Below, in pieces: positions 17,364 through 26,359 of a DNA stretch of 64,000 nucleotides (the stretch's first letter is position 1; each line of letters starts with the position of its first letter). The notes under the pieces were generated by a model. The model saw only the letters and a list, made by a program, of their open reading frames with translations. It was not told the origin of the DNA and did not search any database. This stretch comes from JACPUX01 sp964517465 (GTDB lineage Bacteria; Pseudomonadota; Gammaproteobacteria; Burkholderiales; Casimicrobiaceae): NCBI GenBank assembly GCA_964517465.1, contig CAZFEK010000018.1, positions 10,483-74,482 of the forward strand, in the 5' to 3' direction. The position numbers and the translations under genes are program-made.

Positions 17364-19904
17364 CTAGGCCTTGACCACCTTCACCGCGCACTTCTTGAAA
17401 TCGGTCTCTTTCGAGATCGGGCAAGTGGCGTCGAGGGTGAGTTTGTTGACCAGACGGTGTTCGTCGAAGAAGGGAATGAACACCAGGCCCTCGGGCATGC
17501 GGTTGCGGCCGCGGGTGTTCACCCGCAACGCGATTTCGCCGCGCCGCGTGATCGCTTTCACCGGGTCCCCGTGCTTGAGGCCGCGTTTCTCGGCGTCCTT
17601 GGGGTGCATCCACACCACGGCGTCGGGGAAGGCCTTGTAGAGTTCCGGAACGCGGCGAGTCATGGTGCCGGTATGCCAATGTTCCAGCACGCGGCCGGTG
17701 CAAAGCCACAGGTCGTACTCGGCGTCGGGCGATTCCGCGGCGGGCTGGTAGGGCAGGGCGATGATCGCCGCCTTGCCGTCGGGTTTGCCGTAGAACTTCA
17801 CGCTTTCGCCGGCCTTGACGTAGGGGTCATAACCTTCGCGATAGCGCCACAGGGTTTCTTTGCCATTGACCACCGGCCAGCGCAGGCCGCGCACCTTGTG
17901 GTACTGATCGAATTCGCCCAGATCCTTGGCTTTGCCCAGGCCGAACTTGCGATATTCCTCGAAGAGGCCTTTTTGCACATAGAAGCCGCAGGCTTCGGTT
18001 TCGTCGTTGGTGTAGCCCGCCCAGGCGTGGGCGTTGGTTTTGCCGGCCTCGTCCTTGCCGAAGGCGTTGACCTGTCCGTTGGCGTAGAGCACCTCGTAGA
18101 GCGTCTTGCCCTTGTATTGCGGGTTCTTGTCGAGCAAGTCCTTGGGCCAGACTTCATCGGTGGTGAAGCGTTTGGCGAATTCGAGGTATTGCCACAAATC
18201 GCTCTTCGCCTCGCCCGGCGCCTTGACCTGCTGGCGCCAGAACTGGCCGCGGCGTTCGGCATTGCCGAAGGCGCCTTCTTTTTCCATCCACATCGCCGAA
18301 GGCAGGATGAGGTCGGCGGCCAGCGCCGTCACCGTGGGGTAGGCGTCGGACACCACGACGAAGTTCTCGGGATTGCGAAAGCCGGGGTAGCGCTCGGTAT
18401 TGATGTTGGGCCCCGCCTGCATGTTGTTGGTGGTGGTGGTCCAATAGAAGTTGAGTTTGCCGTCCTTCAGCATGCGGTCTTGCAGCACGGCGTGGTAGCC
18501 AGGCGTGCCGACGATGGTACCGGCGGGCACTTTCCAGATCTTCTCGGCCGCCTCGCGGTGCGCGGGGTTCATCACCACCATGTCGGCCGGCAGCCGGTGC
18601 GCGAAGGTGCCCACTTCACGCGCCGTGCCGCAAGCCGAAGGCTGGCCGGTGAGCGAGAAGGGGCTGTTGCCGGGTTCGGAAATTTTGCCCACCAGAAGGT
18701 GGACGTTGTAGATCATGTTGTTCACCCAAGTGCCGCGGGTGTGCTGATTGAAACCCATGGTCCAGTAGGACGTGACCTTGGTCTTGGGGTCGGCGTAGGT
18801 CTTGGCCAGCGCTTCGAGCTTGTCTTTGGGCACGCCGGACAATTGCGCGGTGTAGTCCAGGGTGTAAGTGGATACGAACTGCTTGAAGTCCTCGAAACTG
18901 ATCGCCTCCATCTTGTTGGGGTCGCCTTTGGGCTTGCCATCGGCGCCGGGATAGCCGTTGTTGTTGGCGACCTGTTCCAGCGGATGGTTGGGCCGCAGGC
19001 CATAGCCGATGTCGGTCACACCTTTCATGAAGTTGACGTGTTTCTTCACGAAATCCTGATTCACCGCGTTGTTCTGGATGATGTAGTTGCAGATGTAGTT
19101 GAGGATGACCAGATCCGTTTGCGGCTTGAAGATGAGTTCCGCGTCCGCCACTTCGCAGGAGCGGTGCGAGAAGGTGGAGAGCACATGCACTTTCACGTGC
19201 TGAGCCGACAGGCGCCGGTTGGTGATGCGCGACCAGAGGATGGGATGCATCTCGGCCATGTTGGAGCCCCAGAGCACGAAGGCATCGGCGTGCTCGGCAT
19301 CGTCATAGACCCCCATGGGTTCGTCGGCGCCGAAAGTGCGCATGAAACCCATCACCGCCGAGGCCATGCAGTGGCGGGCGTTGGGGTCGATGTTGTTGGA
19401 GCGTAAGCCCGCCTTGAACAACTTGTTGGCGGCGTAGCCTTCCCAAATGGTCCACTGGCCCGAGCCGAACATGCCCACCGAGGTGGGGCCTTTGGCCTTG
19501 AGCGCGGCCTTACATTTTTCTTCCATGATGTCGAAGGCCTGTTTCCAGGAGACCGGCTGGAACTCGCCGCTCTTGTCGAACTTGCCGTTCTTCATGCGCA
19601 GGAGCGGCGTGGTGAGGCGGTCCTTGCCGTATTGGATTTTCGACAGGAAGTAGCCTTTGACGCAGTTCAAGCCCTTGTTCACCGGCGCGTCGGGGTCGCC
19701 CTGGGTGGCGACGATGCGGCCATCCTTCACCCCCACCAAGACGCCGCAGCCGGTGCCGCAATAGCGACACACGCCTTTGTCCCAGCGGATGCCGTCGGCA
19801 GCGGGCGCCTGGGCGCCTGCCGCCAGGGGAAGGGTGACGCCGGCGACGGTGGCGGCCGCCGCGGCGGCATTGGCCTTGATGAAATCGCGACGAGTCAGAC
19901 TCAT
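17364..19904 (-). CDS. napA: NapA periplasmic nitrate reductase catalytic subunit
   Basis: 846 aa. Tat signal LTRRDFIKANAAAAAATVAG. The N-terminal 4Fe-4S site is C46-x2-C49-x3-C53-x27-C81. The molybdenum-ligating cysteine is probably C179 in NARHCMASAV, matching the NapA class of Mo-bis-MGD oxidoreductases. The C-terminal molydopterin dinucleotide-binding domain (LCTGRVLEHWHTGTMTRRVPEL, about 745 on) is intact. It reduces nitrate to nitrite in the periplasm. Its ATG overlaps the napD stop. Full length for the family; no damage seen. Confidence 0.97.
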   Translation of the reverse strand: MSLTRRDFIKANAAAAAATVAGVTLPLAAGAQAPAADGIRWDKGVCRYCGTGCGVLVGVKDGRIVATQGDPDAPVNKGLNCVKGYFLSKIQYGKDRLTTPLLRMKNGKFDKSGEFQPVSWKQAFDIMEEKCKAALKAKGPTSVGMFGSGQWTIWEGYAANKLFKAGLRSNNIDPNARHCMASAVMGFMRTFGADEPMGVYDDAEHADAFVLWGSNMAEMHPILWSRITNRRLSAQHVKVHVLSTFSHRSCEVADAELIFKPQTDLVILNYICNYIIQNNAVNQDFVKKHVNFMKGVTDIGYGLRPNHPLEQVANNNGYPGADGKPKGDPNKMEAISFEDFKQFVSTYTLDYTAQLSGVPKDKLEALAKTYADPKTKVTSYWTMGFNQHTRGTWVNNMIYNVHLLVGKISEPGNSPFSLTGQPSACGTAREVGTFAHRLPADMVVMNPAHREAAEKIWKVPAGTIVGTPGYHAVLQDRMLKDGKLNFYWTTTTNNMQAGPNINTERYPGFRNPENFVVVSDAYPTVTALAADLILPSAMWMEKEGAFGNAERRGQFWRQQVKAPGEAKSDLWQYLEFAKRFTTDEVWPKDLLDKNPQYKGKTLYEVLYANGQVNAFGKDEAGKTNAHAWAGYTNDETEACGFYVQKGLFEEYRKFGLGKAKDLGEFDQYHKVRGLRWPVVNGKETLWRYREGYDPYVKAGESVKFYGKPDGKAAIIALPYQPAAESPDAEYDLWLCTGRVLEHWHTGTMTRRVPELYKAFPDAVVWMHPKDAEKRGLKHGDPVKAITRRGEIALRVNTRGRNRMPEGLVFIPFFDEHRLVNKLTLDATCPISKETDFKKCAVKVVKA

Positions 19905-20194
19905 TTGGGATCTCCTTGTCGTACCGGCGCGTTGTCCGCCGGCGTGGCTACGGGTTGCTCGGGATCGGGTTCGAACTGGTGATAGACCATGGCCGCCGAC
20001 ATCACCCCATCCATGAGGTAAATGCGATCGAAAAGGCCGGCGGTTTCACCCTCGGTTTCGGCTTCGATGGTGACGACAAACTTGCCTTCCATGGACTCGG
20101 CGTGGATTTCCACCCCTGGGAGGGCGGCGAGACCGGCTCGCACGAGCGCGCAGGCGCTGGTTTGGGCGTGGACAACGAGGCTGGAGATGTTCAT
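19901..20194 (-). CDS. napD: NapD, NapA Tat-signal chaperone
   Basis: 97 aa from the ATG at 20194. An upstream in-frame ATG at 20221 is rejected because it would lie upstream of the transcription start predicted from the FNR site and its -10 box. MNISSLVVHA at the N-terminus, the ferredoxin-like fold segments LPGVEIHAESMEGKFVVTIEA and the tail MDGVMSAAMVYHQFE are typical of NapD. It binds the NapA twin-arginine signal and holds back export until the cofactor is loaded. First gene of the operon, ATGA overlap with napA. A 20-residue Pro/Asp-rich tail is extra. Confidence 0.93.
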   Translation of the reverse strand: MNISSLVVHAQTSACALVRAGLAALPGVEIHAESMEGKFVVTIEAETEGETAGLFDRIYLMDGVMSAAMVYHQFEPDPEQPVATPADNAPVRQGDPK

Positions 20195-20223
20195 GGTCGA
20201 AGTCGCTTTGTTGCACCGCAACC

Positions 20224-20229
20224 ATGCTA
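20224..20229 (-). promoter_or_regulatory. predicted -10 element of nap operon
   Basis: On the minus strand the hexamer TAGCAT (four of six matches to TATAAT) lies where a class II FNR promoter needs it: a start about 41.5 bases from the FNR dyad centre would fall near 20216, giving a leader of about 22 bases before napD. Confidence 0.5.
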
Positions 20230-20250
20230 GGCCGAAAAAAAAAGACGCTG

Positions 20251-20264
20251 TTGACGAAAGTCAA
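20251..20264. promoter_or_regulatory. FNR/Anr-type binding site upstream of napD
   Basis: TTGACGAAAGTCAA is a perfect dyad with 5-bp arms around 4 bases, in the FNR/CRP family layout TTGAT-N4-ATCAA (the C/G at arm position 5 is seen in Anr/Dnr-type boxes). It is the only such perfect site noticed in the window and sits in the 110-base gap before napD. Oxygen-limited activation of nap is the expected effect. Confidence 0.8.
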
Positions 20265-20304
20265 CCGCGCCCGGGTTCCCTGAGCCGAGAAGGAGTGCTC
20301 GCAA

Positions 20305-21060
20305 TCAGCGACCGCTGACCAACTGCTGGCTTTGCTCCAAGCGCCTTCCGGCGCGCTGCCAAGCTTGGACGCCGCCGCGATACCACAACACATTGCGGTA
20401 GCCCAAATGCACCGCGCGCAAGGCCGCATTGTAGGACAGCCAACACTCCGGACCGGCGCAGAAGAACACTAGCGGCGCTTCGGGGTTGCCTTGGGTCACG
20501 CCTTCCAAAAACTGCGCTAATTGTTGCTGAGTTCGATCTCCGAAATCTCCGGGTGCGGCCGCCCAGGGCGCGGCAGTGGCACGAGGCAGGGTCAACTCGC
20601 CACCGAGCACATCGATCAACTGCACGGGCAGGTTTTGTTGCAGAAGGGGCAGCAGCCCTTTGGTGGTGATCACTTGCCCGCCCGGCAATTGGTTGGGCGT
20701 GGGGCCGTGTGATTCGCCATGATGCAGGCCGCGCGGCGGGCGCACGCCAAAGTCCTGGCGTTCCCAAGCCATGAGGCGGTCGAGCGCGCCGTCGGGGTTT
20801 CCCGTTGGCGATGGCCCGGCGGGCGCTTTGTCTTGCCTGGCCGAAGACCCAGCCTGACTTGCGCCGGGTCGGCCGGGCGCCGATTTGCCGGCGAATTCGG
20901 GCACGAAGCTCGGCGGAGCCTGGCGCGTGTTCTCGGTCAAGATTGGTGAGCGAGATGAGGGCAAAGCGGGCAGGGACTCGGATTCCGAGCAAGCGCCCAG
21001 GATCAGACTGGTGAGCAGACTCGCGACAAGCGGAGCGAGGCGGTGCGTGCGGGTGTTCAT
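20305..21060 (-). CDS. rhodanese-like lipoprotein with C-x4-C-W motif
   Basis: 251 aa. The lipobox LILGAC puts the lipid-anchored Cys at about residue 24. A Pro/Ser-rich linker of about 80 aa leads to a rhodanese domain with GGQVITTKGLLPLLQQNLPVQLIDVLGG and an active-site region VFFCAGPECWLSYNAALRAVHLGYRNVLWYRGG. The paired cysteines followed by Trp recall the family annotated as PQQ-dependent catabolism-associated CXXCW motif proteins. No PQQ or quinoprotein gene is nearby. A periplasmic sulfur-transfer or redox role is plausible but unproven. It lies just upstream of the nap control region, same strand. Confidence 0.75.
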   Translation of the reverse strand: MNTRTHRLAPLVASLLTSLILGACSESESLPALPSSRSPILTENTRQAPPSFVPEFAGKSAPGRPGASQAGSSARQDKAPAGPSPTGNPDGALDRLMAWERQDFGVRPPRGLHHGESHGPTPNQLPGGQVITTKGLLPLLQQNLPVQLIDVLGGELTLPRATAAPWAAAPGDFGDRTQQQLAQFLEGVTQGNPEAPLVFFCAGPECWLSYNAALRAVHLGYRNVLWYRGGVQAWQRAGRRLEQSQQLVSGR

Positions 21061-21090
21061 CAGATTCTCCGAAGGATTAGTGGGAGTGCT

Positions 21091-21732
21091 TCAGCGCATT
21101 GCGTCGAGGCGATGCCAGCCATTGTTCGCCCAGCGGTAATAGGTGCCCGCCTGGTCCTGCACGTAGTAGTTGTGGCCATCGCGATAAACCTCGCCCGCGC
21201 GTTGCGCATAAGGCAGGTTGTAGGTCTGGCCGCTGTAGGGATCGCGATAATGCGCGTTGCCGCGGATGGCGGTGTTCGAGTAGTTGGCCATTGCGGCCGA
21301 AGTGCGGGCGGAATTGTTCGCCCAGCCGGCGTTGTAGTTGGCGTAGCCCGACTGTACCGTGGCGTGGGCGCGCTGGTTGCCTTCGAATTGCCGGCGCTGT
21401 GCGTCAAACCCGCCCTGGACATTGGTTCCCGCGGCGGTCATCAGATCATAGTAGGCGAATTGCTCAAAGCTGATATTGCGCTGCCCCGAGGCGAGGAGCT
21501 GCTGATACTGCGCGCGCAGCCGCGGACCGTTGACGGCCAGGTGGCGCTGCCAAAGCTGCTGCTGACTCATTTGGTTCTGGTACTGCAGAGCGCCCAATTG
21601 GGCATTGAATTGGCTGTCGAAGGCCATGTTGGCGGCCATCATGTCCTGCCAGGCGTAAGCGCTGGATGAGCCGACGGCCGCAGCGGCCAGGGCCAGGGCG
21701 GAAACGTGTTGCTTGAGGGTGCGAATGTTCAT
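21091..21732 (-). CDS. exported Gln/Asn/Tyr-rich protein of unknown function
   Basis: 213 aa, ATG with ribosome site AAAGGAGATCACC. Signal peptide about 1-27 (LALAAAAVGSSSAYA). The mature part is rich in Gln, Asn, Ala and Tyr (LGALQYQNQMSQQQLWQRHL, SGYANYNAGWANNSARTSAAM). The C-terminus YRDPYSGQTYNLPYAQRAGEVYRDGHNYYVQDQAGTYYRWANNGWHRLDA looks like a small beta-rich module. I do not recognise a family. It sits 30 bases upstream of the rhodanese lipoprotein and may be cotranscribed with it; both are exported. Confidence 0.8.
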   Translation of the reverse strand: MNIRTLKQHVSALALAAAAVGSSSAYAWQDMMAANMAFDSQFNAQLGALQYQNQMSQQQLWQRHLAVNGPRLRAQYQQLLASGQRNISFEQFAYYDLMTAAGTNVQGGFDAQRRQFEGNQRAHATVQSGYANYNAGWANNSARTSAAMANYSNTAIRGNAHYRDPYSGQTYNLPYAQRAGEVYRDGHNYYVQDQAGTYYRWANNGWHRLDAMR

Positions 21733-21825
21733 GGTGATCTCCTTTGGGTTGAGGTACTCGGTGAGTACGTGTGCCCATTATTCGCACCGCAGAGATCGGC
21801 GTCCTTAAGGCGGTCTTAATCGTTT

Positions 21826-24393
21826 CTATCGAGGCTCGAAAGGCGAATAGGGTGGTGCAAACGAAGTGCCTGCAGCGATCTCGGCCAAAGCGCAGGCTTG
21901 GGCGGGCGTGAGCGCGGCGCCCAAGAGGAGTTCGGCGCGCAGCTCCTGCGGCGCGAGGTGTTCTTCGATCAAGGCCCAAGCTTGGGCTCGGGCGCGCGCC
22001 TCGTTGGGTTCGCGGGCCTGGTGGTCGGCGGCGTAGGCGGCGTCGGCAAAAGCCAGGAGGCTTGCGGCCGCCTTGTGTTGATGGCGTTTTGCCGCCAAGA
22101 GAGCGAGCGCGTCTGCGGCCGAACTCAGGTAGAGATAATCGAGCTGCCGGGTCAAGCTGCAGAATTGTCCGGCGACGGATGCGGCCTCGTCGACTCGGCT
22201 TGTCGCCAGCAGGGCAAGCAACAGATTGCCTAAAGCGATCGCCCGAGTCACGCCATGGCGGCGCGGCAAGCGGTCCAGCAGTTCGCGGCCGCGGCGGATG
22301 GCTTCTTCGGGATCGTCGGCGATCAACGCGACATCGGCCAGATTGCCCAGGGCAGCAAAGGTGTCCCGCTCCGAGCCGCAGGCTTTCGCGAGTGCCAGGC
22401 GAGTGAGGTTCGCCGCGCGCGCGGCGGCTACGTCCTGGGCGTGCGAGGCGAGACCCCCGGCGACTTTGGCGAGGATCAAGCGCACCGCCGGCGGCCAGGC
22501 CGGATCCTCGATCGCTTCCATGCGCGCATGGGCGGAGCGCGCTTCGGGTGTGTCGGCTCGGTAGCTAAAGGCGAGATGACCCAGCGCGAGGTAGAGCCCA
22601 CGGCTGTCGGCCGTCGCTTCAAACGCGGCGATGGCGCGCAGCGCCGCATCTCGGCTTTCGGTGCTGGAGATTTCACCGGCAAGTTGCGCCCAGCCCTCGA
22701 GCGCGCGGGCCAGAAGCGGGGTGGGCGCGTCTTCGCCGGTCTTGGCAATGGCGGCGCGCACGCGGCGCAGCGCCTCCGGGTGCAGTGACAAAGCGCGCCA
22801 CAGCCTTGCCGAAGCACCGCTCAGGCTAAGGGCCAGTTGCGGTTCGTGTTCTTGCGCCCAGTCGAGCGCGGCGCGCAAGTTGTCGAGCTCGGGCTCGTAG
22901 CGCTTCACGAAGTCTGATTCGGACAGGGTCCAGCAATCCTCTGCGGCTGGTTCAAAGGTCGCGGCGACGAGGTGCGCGTGGCGCGACTTCTGAGTTTGCG
23001 CTTCGCCGGCCTCGGTCAGGCGATCGAGCGCATAGGCGCGGGGCGTTTCCAGGAGGCGGTAACGGGGCGGGTCGCCCTCGTCGGCGCTAACCAGTGAGCG
23101 GTCGACCAGATCGGCGAGAGCGTCGATCGCGTCCCAGGTTTCGGCCTTTTCGTCGGCGATGAGCTGACTCGCCAACTCGAGCCCGAAAGTTCCCGGGCAC
23201 ACCGCGAGCCTCTGTAATGCGCGTCGCTGGGCCGGGTCGAGGAGCTGATAGCTCCAGTCCATCGCGGCCTGCAAAGTCTGCTGTCGTTCGGGAAGATCGC
23301 TTCGTGCCGCGCGCAAGAGCGAAAGCCGTTCGCCCAGGCGCTCGGCTACGCCCTTGGCGCCGAGCACCGCGGCTCGCGCGGCAGCGAGCTCGATCGCCAG
23401 CGCCACGCCCTCCAGTGCGCGAACGATGGCCAGCACCGCGTCCAGGTTCTGCTCGTCGAGCCGGAAATGGCGGTTGGCCGACGATGCACGCTGACAAAAG
23501 AGTGCCATGGCCGGGTAATTGCGAGCCGAATCTGCGCTCATGCTCTCGTCCGGCGGCGGGCAGGCCAGCGCGCCCAGGCGATAGACCTGCTCGTTGGAGA
23601 GTTTCAGCGGCACTTGGCTCGTGACGATCACGGTGAGCTGCTCGCATTGTGCGAGAAGCCGCTGAACCAAACGGGCCACGTCCGCGGCGAGGTGCTCGGC
23701 GTTGTCGAGCAGGAGGCAAAGCTGCAAGGGACGCAGGCTGGCCGCCAAAGCGTTGCCGGCATCTTCGCCCGCCGCCATAGGCAGCTCGGCGGCCTGGGCG
23801 ATGGCGCCGGGCAAAAGCGCGGGCTCGCGCAAAGGCGCGAGCTCAACGATCGCCGCCCCATCAGCGTAGGCGCCGCTGATTTCAGCGAGAAGGGCTTGCG
23901 CCAGCCGCGTTTTGCCGATGCCGCCGGGCCCGGTGAGGGTGATGAGACGATGTGCGCCCAGCAGCGATCTGAGCTCGATCAAATCATGTTCGCGGCCCAG
24001 GAGCTTGGCACCTTTTGGCATCGGCTGCGGCGAACGCTCGGGCAGGTTCACACCGGCGGGTGGTCCATTGCGAGCGGCCGGCCTGGCTCCGGCGATTTCC
24101 ACCGGCGCGGTGAAGCGGTATCCGCGGCCCGGCACCGTAGCGATCGCGTCCGCGCCCAGGAGTTTGCGCAAGGCGCTCATGTGCACATGCAAGTTGCCCT
24201 CTTCCACTACGATCTTGCCCCACACGGCGTCGAGCAGATCGTCTTTGCTGACCAGCTTCCCGGCGCGTTCCACCAAAACCAGCAGCATGTCGAAGGCGCG
24301 GGCGCCGAGGTTGGCGGGTTTACCGCCAAGGAGCAGCAAGCGCTCGGCGGGCTGGAGTTCGGCGTCGTTGAAGCGGTAGCGGGTGGCGGACAT
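21826..24393 (-). CDS. winged-helix STAND-type ATPase transcriptional regulator
   Basis: 855 aa. The N-terminal OmpR/PhoB-type winged helix (about 8-97) has LGARAFDMLLVLVERAGKLVSKDDLLDAVWG and VHMSALRKLLG...GRGYRF. A NB-ARC-like ATPase has the P-loop GPGGIGKTRLAQ (155-166) and Walker B LLLDNAEHL. A long helical TPR-like C-terminus runs to the end. There is no receiver domain. This is the LuxR/SARP-like STAND layout also seen in ATPase-coupled winged-helix regulators common in Betaproteobacteria. The signal is unknown. Being on the same strand as and 94 bases upstream of the exported protein gene, it may control it. Length is intact. Confidence 0.88.
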   Translation of the reverse strand: MSATRYRFNDAELQPAERLLLLGGKPANLGARAFDMLLVLVERAGKLVSKDDLLDAVWGKIVVEEGNLHVHMSALRKLLGADAIATVPGRGYRFTAPVEIAGARPAARNGPPAGVNLPERSPQPMPKGAKLLGREHDLIELRSLLGAHRLITLTGPGGIGKTRLAQALLAEISGAYADGAAIVELAPLREPALLPGAIAQAAELPMAAGEDAGNALAASLRPLQLCLLLDNAEHLAADVARLVQRLLAQCEQLTVIVTSQVPLKLSNEQVYRLGALACPPPDESMSADSARNYPAMALFCQRASSANRHFRLDEQNLDAVLAIVRALEGVALAIELAAARAAVLGAKGVAERLGERLSLLRAARSDLPERQQTLQAAMDWSYQLLDPAQRRALQRLAVCPGTFGLELASQLIADEKAETWDAIDALADLVDRSLVSADEGDPPRYRLLETPRAYALDRLTEAGEAQTQKSRHAHLVAATFEPAAEDCWTLSESDFVKRYEPELDNLRAALDWAQEHEPQLALSLSGASARLWRALSLHPEALRRVRAAIAKTGEDAPTPLLARALEGWAQLAGEISSTESRDAALRAIAAFEATADSRGLYLALGHLAFSYRADTPEARSAHARMEAIEDPAWPPAVRLILAKVAGGLASHAQDVAAARAANLTRLALAKACGSERDTFAALGNLADVALIADDPEEAIRRGRELLDRLPRRHGVTRAIALGNLLLALLATSRVDEAASVAGQFCSLTRQLDYLYLSSAADALALLAAKRHQHKAAASLLAFADAAYAADHQAREPNEARARAQAWALIEEHLAPQELRAELLLGAALTPAQACALAEIAAGTSFAPPYSPFEPR

Positions 24394-24522
24394 GGGTTGG
24401 CGCGAGCGCGGCCGGAAGGCGCGCGAACCTCATGCTATCGAGCGAAGGCAAGGCGCGCAAGACGTGGCGCCGCGGTTCGCGCGAGAGCAAGGACGGCATT
24501 CAGCCCGCGCTCAAGAAGCCAG

Positions 24523-26358
24523 TCAAGGACGCAGCGCTGCCGGGTCGCTTTCGTCGTAGAGCTTGCTCACCAGGGCAGCGCGGCGGGTCAGCACCGCCTT
24601 TTGATTGATATAGCCCTTGTCAGTGATTTCGTTGGCGTCGATCGACGGCGGCTCGGCCATCAACAACGCTCGGCTGGCGTGCTGAGAGCTGCCGCCGCGT
24701 TGGTCGCGCAGCTGCCGCAATCCCCTGAGAATGTGGTCGCGCACGCGGGCGTCGCCGAGCACTACGTCGAGCGGCGCATCGGCAGGGAAGTCGGGGCAAA
24801 GGCTGCGGCAGCCCGCGGGGTTGGCGAAGATCAGCAAGCCCACATCCGCGCGATCATGCCCCGCAACGACGATGTCTTGCGCCACCGGCGCCAGGAGCGC
24901 CAAGGCCTGCACGCGCAAGGCGCCCACATGCACCCAAATGCCGCTCATGAGCTTGAAGTCTTCGGCAATGCGCCCGTCGAATTCGATGCCTTTGGCAGGC
25001 TCGCTTGGGTCGGCGAATTTGCCGGCATCGCCGATCAAGTAGAAGCCTTCCGCGTCAAAAGCGAGCTTGGTGAGTTCCGGGCGCCGCCAATAGCCGGGTG
25101 TGACGTTCGGGCCGCGCACCCGCATCTCGAGCTTGCCTTCACGTGGGGTGAGCTTGAGTTCGATACCGGGCGCCGGTAGTCCGATGACTCCGGCGCGTTC
25201 GATCTCGAAATGGACGCTGGTTACCAAAGGGGCGGTCTCCGTCGCCCCCCAGGCGGAAACCATCACCGTGCGTTGGCCGCGGGCCTGGATCGAAAGCGCT
25301 TCCAGTTTCTCCCACAAGTTCTGCGGCAGCGCCGCCGCGGCGTAGAAAATGAGCTGCAGACGCCGGAAGAAATTCGCCCGCAAAGTCTCATCCCTGTCCA
25401 GAAACGGAATGAGGGCGTCGAAGCCGCGCGGCACGTTGAAGTAAATCGTCGGAGAAATCTCGCGCAAGTTGGCAACGGTCTTTTCAATCAGGCCGGGCAC
25501 GGGCTTGCCTTCATCGATATAGAGCGAGCCGCCGTTGGCGAGCACTAGATTGAAATTGTGGTTGGCGCCGAAGGTGTGGTTCCAAGGCAGCCAATCGACG
25601 ATCACCGGTGGAGTTTCAGCAAGGAAGGGCCAAAGTTGCTGTATCGCCTGCTGGTTGGAGCAGAGCATGCGCTGGGTGTTGATCACGCCCTTGGGTACGC
25701 CGGTGGAACCGGAAGTGAAAAGGAACTTGGCAATGGTGTCGGGCGTAATGCGGGCGTATGCAGCCTCGATCTCGGGGCCGGCGGCAGTCGCCAGCAAGTC
25801 GGCAAAAGCGGTCGCCTTGCGTCCGGCGGGGATATGGCCGCCAAGCACGAGCTCTGCGTCGCCCCAATCGATTGCATCGAGGACCGCGGCGAATTTGGCT
25901 CCGTCGCTGGCGTAAACGAGCCCGGGCTGCAGCAACGAAACGATCGCCCGAATGGTGGCGAAGTCGCGCGACATCAGGGAATACGCGGGTGACACCGGAG
26001 CGATCGGCACGCCGGCGTGCATTGCGCCCAGCATCAAGAGACCGTGGTCAACCGAGTTATCGGAGAGTACCAGCACCGGCCGGTCCGCCGACAGGCCGCG
26101 GCGCAAGAGCGCTGTGCCGATGGAGCGGGCGGCCGCGAGCGCTTCGGGAAAAGTGACCCGACGCCAATCGCTGCCCGCGCGCTCGGCCAGAAATATTGCT
26201 TGCGGCCGCTCGCTCGCCCAACGTTCGAGGTGCTCGCCCAAGCAGCGTGGATACGGCGCCAATTCCAGCGGCGAGCGCAGGATCATGTCGCCGCCGGCGC
26301 GGTGCTCGAGGGTGACCGCGGCCGGGGCGAAGGCTATGCTGGCGAAGCCAGGTTTCAT
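24523..26358 (-). CDS. feruloyl-CoA synthase-like AMP-forming ligase
   Basis: 611 aa. The AMP-binding motif LFTSGSTGVPKGVINTQRM (about 212-230), the WLPWNHTFGANHNFN segment and WGATETAP (A5) are present. The C-terminal portion has FDGRIAEDFKLMSGIWVHVGALRVQ in place of the usual GR.K....G motif. The N-terminus (LRSPLELAPYPRCLGEHLERWA, SPAYSLMSRDFATI) is characteristic of feruloyl-CoA synthases, which activate ferulate, caffeate or coumarate. The upstream substrate-binding protein gene ends one base before this start, so they form an operon. Related aryl-CoA or acyl-CoA ligase activity is possible; no hydratase-lyase (Ech) gene is in view. Confidence 0.82.
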   Translation of the reverse strand: MKPGFASIAFAPAAVTLEHRAGGDMILRSPLELAPYPRCLGEHLERWASERPQAIFLAERAGSDWRRVTFPEALAAARSIGTALLRRGLSADRPVLVLSDNSVDHGLLMLGAMHAGVPIAPVSPAYSLMSRDFATIRAIVSLLQPGLVYASDGAKFAAVLDAIDWGDAELVLGGHIPAGRKATAFADLLATAAGPEIEAAYARITPDTIAKFLFTSGSTGVPKGVINTQRMLCSNQQAIQQLWPFLAETPPVIVDWLPWNHTFGANHNFNLVLANGGSLYIDEGKPVPGLIEKTVANLREISPTIYFNVPRGFDALIPFLDRDETLRANFFRRLQLIFYAAAALPQNLWEKLEALSIQARGQRTVMVSAWGATETAPLVTSVHFEIERAGVIGLPAPGIELKLTPREGKLEMRVRGPNVTPGYWRRPELTKLAFDAEGFYLIGDAGKFADPSEPAKGIEFDGRIAEDFKLMSGIWVHVGALRVQALALLAPVAQDIVVAGHDRADVGLLIFANPAGCRSLCPDFPADAPLDVVLGDARVRDHILRGLRQLRDQRGGSSQHASRALLMAEPPSIDANEITDKGYINQKAVLTRRAALVSKLYDESDPAALRP

Positions 26359-26359
26359 C

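Noticed and set aside
16605..19406. long plus-strand open frame opposite napA/napG
   Set aside because: Mirror of the high-GC nap codons; no family character and fully antisense to clear genes.
24420..24483. CGCGCGAACC/GGTTCGCGCG inverted repeat between ligase and STAND regulator genes
   Set aside because: 44-base loop and no T-tract; in GC-rich DNA this can occur by chance, so not called a terminator.
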